From positions 6,542,920 through 6,606,919 of the forward strand of contig JAKSZU010000018.1 in the NCBI GenBank assembly GCA_026018925.1: DNA of 64,000 nt, read 5' to 3'. Origin of the DNA: Tupaia tana. Its lineage: Eukaryota; Chordata; Mammalia; Scandentia; Tupaiidae. Shown piece after piece: positions 58,376-64,000 of this stretch. Under the pieces are notes generated by a model, which worked only from the letters and a program-made list of their open reading frames with translations, ran no database searches and was not told the DNA's origin. Position 1 is the first letter of the stretch. Each line of letters opens with the position of its first letter. A program made the translations under genes and the position numbers.

Positions 58376-59983
58376 TTCGGTGTGGCACTTCTCAGGAGCC
58401 GGAGTGGCCTTCCTTGGGGCTGAGGGTATCCCCTGGTGGCTCTAAGCAGAGCTGGGGCCGAGAGCTGTAGGAGCCAGGCCACCTCGGCGACACTTCACCT
58501 CTCTGACCGTGACCTCTGCACCTGCACGTTGAGGGCCGTGGTTGCAGCTCCAGCTGCCACATGCTGGGCGAGGATGATGTGGGCTGCACGGTGACGAACG
58601 CTCTGCAGACACTACCTCCCTGAGACGTCCCGATAGCCCCAGGACACGGGTGGTACCACGCAAGAACTCCGGTGACCGAGTTAACATACCCGGTCAGCCA
58701 GCGAGCACAGGACAGAGCCGGGCTGGCCGAGGAACTCTGACCCCGGCTCTCTGAATCTGCAACTTGTTTCCCGTCAGTGGCTCTAGCGCCGGCGGACAGA
58801 TGCCATCTGTTTCTTGGGCCACGTTATCCCCAGAGCCTGCCATGGAGGAGGCACTCAGTAAACACTCGCTCAGCAACTGCAAGAAGCAAGCTCTGTGTGA
58901 CCCCCATACTGGCTTCCTTTACAAGTGATGGATGGTGACATGTGGGGGGGTCTGCTCCTCCAGCCTCCCCAGGAACATTGTGACCAGCCTGACATGCCAC
59001 AGGTCAGAGTTCCCAGGAGCTAGGGGCTGCAGGAGTCAAAGTTAGAGAGAGCAAAGTAAACTCACCCCAAATGGGATGCGCAGCCACGGGCACACACCTG
59101 AGACACGCCAGCCGCTGTGACCTGCCAGCATGTGGGGATCGGCTTTGGGTTCAAGAGGCCCCTGAGCTGAGGATGGAGGTCAGCAGCACGGGCAGACTCA
59201 CTGTCCGAGGGCTGTCTGCTGGCACCTGGGGGTGCTCCGCCCAGTGGCTGTTTTTGCAGCCCTGCTCTGGAGGTGGGGGCCGCTGCAGGGCTGAGGGGTG
59301 GCGGGGAGATGGACATAGTGCACTCCAGGCTCGAAGCGCCAACCCCAGGCTGTTTCTCCAGGCAGCCTCCACGCTTGCCAGGGCAGGGGCTGGCAGGGAC
59401 CTAGACGAGGCAAACATGGCGGGCCTGGTGACGCGGGCTTGGACTCGGCAGCCCGGATTAGTCAGTGGCCTGGCCTGGGCCCAGCAGAGCCTGGTGTCGT
59501 GAGGGAAGCCCAGGCGTGGAGTCTGACGAAATGGGGCTAAGGAGGCACCAGCCCACCTAGAGGCTGTGGGTTCTAGGACCCCCCAAAGTGAGCTGGGGCG
59601 ACCTGGGACTGCCACTCAGAGAGAAGAAGACAGCGAGGAGCTGCTCCACAGCCACGAGAAGAGGTGAACTAGAGCTGGTTGGACCCTCAAAGGCCTCTCG
59701 GACACGGGAGAGCATGTGGACGTGAAAAGGCGAGTTGTAAGTCCATCCACGCACACCAGCAGCAACCACTGTGCGTGGCTATGTGTGGTGTGACCGCCCG
59801 AAGTGACGGACAGACATGGAGCGAACCGCAGGGCACCAGGAGGGAGGTGGCGGGCTGGGGGTGAGTGGCCAGCGAAGCTCACTGCTTCCAGGCTTGGCTC
59901 TTTCTTTTTTTTACTTGAAACAGGCAAAGAGGACAAGCCAGTGATGACAGTCAGACCTGGGTGGAAGGTATGTGGTTGGCTGG

Positions 59984-60211
59984 TTGGTGTTGGAGAGATT
60001 TCTGCTGTAGAGCGCACGTGCTCACTGGAGAGACAGAGACTGAAAGTGAGAAACCCTGCCATGGAGATGGCCATGCCCCCATCCCTTCTCCTCCATTCTC
60101 CGCTCATGCACCACGGCCGGCTTGAGTTTTAGGTCACAGGGTCCAGGACTGGAACCGCAGTGGGCCATGTGGGAGTCCGGCGCCTGAACAGCCATGTCAC
60201 TGGCTGGCCCA
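59984..60211 (-). mobile_element. tRNA-derived SINE, shortened body
   Basis: 'tgctgtagagcgcacgtgct', 'ctcctccattctccgctcat' and the reverse head 'gaacagccatgtcactggct'. The 'gatcttgggcacacatg' part is deleted. Confidence 0.85.
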
Positions 60212-61769
60212 GAAATGTGGTCTTTAACTTTAATCCTGTGGCTTTTGCTCTCTGTTCGTTCCCTAACCTGGATACTGCCCTGACACCAGTGCCAGCTTGA
60301 GCAATATACCCCGGTGACTGTGCCCTGTATTATTTATTCTGTTTACTTTTTCAAAATTTGCAGTCTGTCACAGCGTGCAGTGCTAAGCACATCCTCCTAA
60401 CCAGAATCGGGGTCCAGAAGACACTCCTCCGGCCTCTGGCCACCTCCGGCGATAAAGAGAAACTCCATGAGGCCCCCCTCCCTGGGAGAGGCACCCCAGG
60501 CACTGGAGGAGGTCTGAGTGAGCGTCCACAAAGGGACCTGCACTAAAGCGTCTACACCTCTCCTGAGTCAGTTCCAGGTAGGGCCGCTTGGCTTAGGGCT
60601 CTGAAGACAAGGTCCAATCCACCAATCGCACTCCAGAAAGCCTAGTGACGTCACTGATCGCCAATCAGACTCCTGATCAGCTGAAGCAGGATCGGTGTTG
60701 CCACACTGGGTAGACAGTTTCAGCTCGAGGCAGACACTTGACATTTCCTTTCTCTCAGGCATCCTGATCGAGCACGAATGTACACGGAAACCAGCCAGCA
60801 GCCCCCACGTCCACCCACGCTCGGCTCGCAATTTCAGGTTTACTCTGAAGTTGTAACAGTGCCTCCTGAAGCCCGCCTTTACATTCTTTCCCTCTTCCTA
60901 GTCCTTCCTAGATAAAGAGGAGACACTGCACATGACGTGTCCCTGTATCAGACACTCGCCTCCCCATCTGGAGGATTTCTGATAGCAGAAAGCAAAAGAA
61001 ACATTCACGAGACTTTTTTTTCCTTTCCTTGATCTCGGCCAACCCCCAACTGAAGAGTAAAGAATCGTGTGCTTAAAACTCACTGACCCCAGCCCGCCTG
61101 TGGCCAGCTTGAAACCTGGGTGCAAGGAAAGGCAAGCTTTAAAAGCGTGGTTTCTGCTGTGGGTTCATCACCCACATCTATGCCCAAACAAGCGAGACCC
61201 TGGGTGAGCAGAAAATTTAGCCTGGGAGGGGCTTTTTGGAGAAAGCGCCCTCAGACTCAGCCTGCTGGGTCTGGGGTTCATATAGAAGCACTCCACCCAC
61301 GCCCCCAGCTGTCCTGCCTCCCCCGGAAGCAGCAGTGCTCCCGTGCAGCCCAGTCGTTTCGGGAACCTGCAGTGGCATTTCAGGAAGGCGGCCGGCTTCG
61401 GCGGTCACCATCCAACAGAGCACAGCAACGGCGGGGGCAGCTCAGATTTGCTGTTCGGAGGGGTGGCGAACACGAAGCCACCAGATAACTAAAACCTCTG
61501 CTGTCTTCCTGCCACTGCCGACCATCACCATAGGAACCACATCCTGCTGCTACCATGGCAACTGCACGGTACCATCCACTCAGCAAGCAGGGATGCAGAG
61601 GCCACTCAGGAAAGCTTGCTGCAAAGGCTGGGTACCGACAGGATCGTGCAGTCCATGGCCATGGGGTCCGAAAAGTGACAGAGAAATGCCTTCTGAAGAG
61701 ACTCGTTTTGGGGTTGAAAAGCCCTTTTCCTGCTCCTCAAGAATTTACCTAAAAAGTAAATTCTTTCTC

Positions 61770-61998
61770 GGGACCAGCAGTTAGCATAATGGCTGTGTAG
61801 CTGGACTCCCATATAGTCAACCGCTGTTCGAGTCCCAGACCCGATGGCTTAAACTCACGCCGGGTGCGTGTGTGTGCATGCCCAAGATCCTGAGAGGAGA
61901 ATGGAGGAGAAGGGATTGTGGTGTGGCCATCCCCCCTGGAGGGTGATTTCTCGCTTTCTGCCTCTCTGGCTTTCTGGCGAGCGCACGCGCTCTATAGC

Positions 61999-62033
<35 letters not shown>

Positions 62034-62064
62034 CCTCTCCAAAAGAAAGAAAGGAAAAAAAAAA
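61770..62064 (+). mobile_element. tRNA-derived SINE, young subfamily, with AAT microsatellite
   Basis: Head 'gggaccagcagttagcataa', body 'gagaggagaatggaggagaa' and 'gctctatagc' followed by (AAT)n at 61999-62031, then 'aaaacctctcc'. It is flanked by 'aaaaagtaaattctttctc' (61751-61769) and 'aaaaagtaaatcctttctc' (62065-62083). Confidence 0.97.
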
Positions 62065-62309
62065 AAAAAGTAAATCCTTTCTCAAGCACATTCCTGTTCC
62101 TGGGTTGCAAAATTTGCAGGGCAAAATGCATCAGTGTCCACGTGGCCCAATGAAAGAGGACGGATATGAAAACAAGGGGAGTGCCCCAGCAAAGTGAAGG
62201 CTCACTACAGCAGCCCTGCAGCAAGCCAGGCACTGGGGGAGGCGCTTCCAGAAACAGCACAGTTTCACTCTTACATCCTGCTCCTAATTCTTATTTTCAC
62301 TCCTTACTC

Positions 62310-62385
62310 ACATCTTATAGAGGAATGAGGCTCAGAGAGATTAGGTGGCTTGCCCAAGGTCACACAGCCACAATGGGGAGAGAAA
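62310..62385 (-). repeat. MIR-type SINE fragment
   Basis: 'gaggctcagagagattaggt' and 'ggcttgcccaaggtcacaca' are a near-consensus reverse MIR core. Confidence 0.85.
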
Positions 62386-62454
62386 TTTTAGTCAACTTCA
62401 TTATCCCCAATGCAGAGTCCCCTGAATCAGGTCCCACTTGTAACAGCTAAGGTT

Positions 62455-62700
62455 AGTCCTGCGGATGACGTGGAGGTTAAGGCAGCTGGATCCCCATGGC
62501 TGATGGCACTGTCTCGGCTGGAGACCTGCACTTTGTAGACACGCCGGGCATGTTTGCATGCATGCCCCAAATCCCAGGAGGACAACGGAGGAGAAGGGGT
62601 TGTGGCATGGCCAACCCCCACGGAGGTGAGTTCTTACTCAACCCTCTCCTCTGTCTCTGTCTCTGTCTCTAGCAAACACAAGCCCTACAACAAAAAGTTA
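62455..62700 (+). mobile_element. tRNA-derived SINE, older copy
   Basis: Head 'gatgacgtggaggttaaggc', body 'ggaggacaacggaggagaag', 'ctctgtctctgtctctgtct' and 'agccctacaacaaaaag'. Confidence 0.88.
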
Positions 62701-62869
62701 ATAACAAAGAAAAAGGAATAAAATACTTCTAAAAAAGCACTAATGTTGATTTTTAATGAAGAGTTTTAAATAAACACATGCAGCTACTCCAGAGACACTG
62801 CTTATTCCGAGCTAGTCGCTATGTGTATATTTATGGGGGCATCTTGTTTGTGTCTCCCACAGCCTGAGG

Positions 62870-62985
62870 TGAAAACCACAGAGGCTGAGGAAAAGGAGGC
62901 ACAGAGAGATGAAGTAGTTCTCCTGAGGGCACTCAGCAGGCAAGAGGCAGGCTGGGGTTTGAACTCAGCCAGCAGGACACCAGGG
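62870..62985 (-). repeat. MIR-type SINE fragment
   Basis: 'aggaggcacagagagatgaa', 'gggcactcagcaggcaagag' and 'ggctggggtttgaactcagc' are a reverse MIR. Confidence 0.75.
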
Positions 62986-63359
62986 CCACCCTCCACCTCT
63001 TCTCTGTCCTGCTCCTTGACCAAATGGACGACTGAAACCCAAATGTGAGCTCAATTCCCCAAAGCCTCCCACCCTCTGGCTGCTCCCATCGCCCCCTTGG
63101 AACTGCGAAATGACCTTAACCTGGACACACAGGAGCAGCTGTGTCACCACTCGCTGCTGCAGCCCTGCAGCCCCAGCCACACGCCAGCAGGGAAGCTGCC
63201 CCAGTTAAGGCTCCTTTAGCACAAACGGAACCCTCCCAGGGAGGCCGACGGCAGTGTTCACCACGACAGGGCCACAGAGCCCTTGACACCAGAGGCTGCA
63301 GGAAAGGAGACGGTCTCTGCACAGTTCGGCAGGTCCCGGCCCCTCACAAATGCGACTCT

Positions 63360-63490
63360 ATGCAGTGTGCACTTTACAGATGAGGAAACTGAGGCTCAGC
63401 AAGGCTAAAGGAATGCCCAAGGTCACCTAGACCAGAAGTAGGAGACCCAAGACTCGAACCAGATTATTCTGGTTTCAGAATAAAAGTCCT
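63360..63490 (-). repeat. MIR-type SINE fragment
   Basis: 'actttacagatgaggaaact', 'aatgcccaaggtcacctaga' and 'cccaagactcgaaccagatt' are a near-consensus reverse MIR. Confidence 0.9.
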
Positions 63491-63830
63491 TTCCCCCCAC
63501 TATGCACAGGTTGTCTGCCCACTGTTCTGGGGCAGGAGAAGCCCCATGAGGGTGTGGCTGAGTGGGAACACAGGCCAGATAACCCACTTCCTCTCCTGTA
63601 TGAGATTCTAGTTAGACACCGGGACTTTCCTGGGGTGCTCTGCAGCAGGTATGGCTCAGTGGCAAGACCATAATCCCCAGGGTCTGTCTTTGGTATTTTC
63701 CAATTATACCAATAGACACAGAACACAAGAAACGGGGAGACGGCTTCCAAACGGGATTGGGCCCCAGCTCTCTAGTGCACAAGGTAGGGGACTCGTGCCA
63801 ACCTCGGGGCTGGGTAAGAAATAGGCACAG

Positions 63831-64000
63831 AAACCAGCAGATGGCGTGATGGTTACGTCACTGGACTCCCATGTAGTTGACCACAGTTCGAGTCCTGGAC
63901 CCAGAGGCTTAAACTCACACCAGGCGCGTGTGCATGCGTGCCCAAGATCCCGAGAGGAGAATGGAGGAGAAGGGATTATGGCATGGCTATCCCTCCTGGG
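63831..64000 (+). mobile_element. tRNA-derived SINE, cut by the window edge
   Basis: Head 'aaaccagcagatggcgtgat', 'cactggactcccatgtagtt', 'gttcgagtcctggacccaga' and body 'gagaggagaatggaggagaa'. The TC tract and tail lie beyond the window. Confidence 0.93.

Overview
The window is mammalian nuclear DNA: GC-rich, mostly non-coding, and packed with interspersed repeats (MIR, L1, DNA-transposon relics and many copies of one tRNA-derived SINE). It carries one coding exon that I recognise with confidence. On the minus strand, 8154-8279 encodes 42 residues beginning PTGYMENSV and ending GGTVLLQ. This is part of the N-terminal PH-like domain of C-Maf-inducing protein (CMIP; human 16q23). The exon has an AG acceptor behind a pyrimidine tract, a GT donor, and codon phase 0 at both ends. 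All gene and family identifications come from memory of the families; no database search was possible.

Layout: CMIP runs right to left. Positions 1-8153 are the 5' part of the intron downstream of the exon (intron 2 in the usual numbering). Positions 8280-64000 are the 3' part of the very long intron 1. The upstream exon (N-terminus) and the downstream exons lie outside the window. A 100-N assembly gap is at 9301-9400. Two CpG-dense blocks without a recognised exon, about 3430-3850 and 34190-34640, are the best candidates for internal promoters or enhancers.

The most characteristic component is a tRNA-headed SINE of about 250 bp. The head looks most like tRNA-Arg(CCU). The body has the core 'gagaggagaatggaggag', followed by a TCTGTCTC-rich stretch and an A-rich tail. 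I find about 26 copies on both strands. A young CpG-rich subfamily has clear target-site duplications of 10-19 bp; an older subfamily is more diverged; and a short form lacks the body core. I do not recognise the family as that of a particular mammalian order, so I leave the species open. Some copies sit inside L1 fragments and two sit inside a Tigger-like transposon relic, which gives a relative chronology.

Other structure includes a 25-bp minisatellite (23856-24278) grown from a MIR-like motif, a 34-bp G-rich minisatellite (37322-37810), TGGA-type arrays (2190-2440 and 54745-55130), a CA array (41878-42065), a mariner-type miniature element with TA flanks (6900-7019), and an ancient repeat of about 450 bp (57330-57800). 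I see no second protein-coding gene, no tRNA or rRNA gene, and no evidence of a new molecular system. The many open reading frames of 60-340 codons look like chance frames in GC-rich or repeat DNA.
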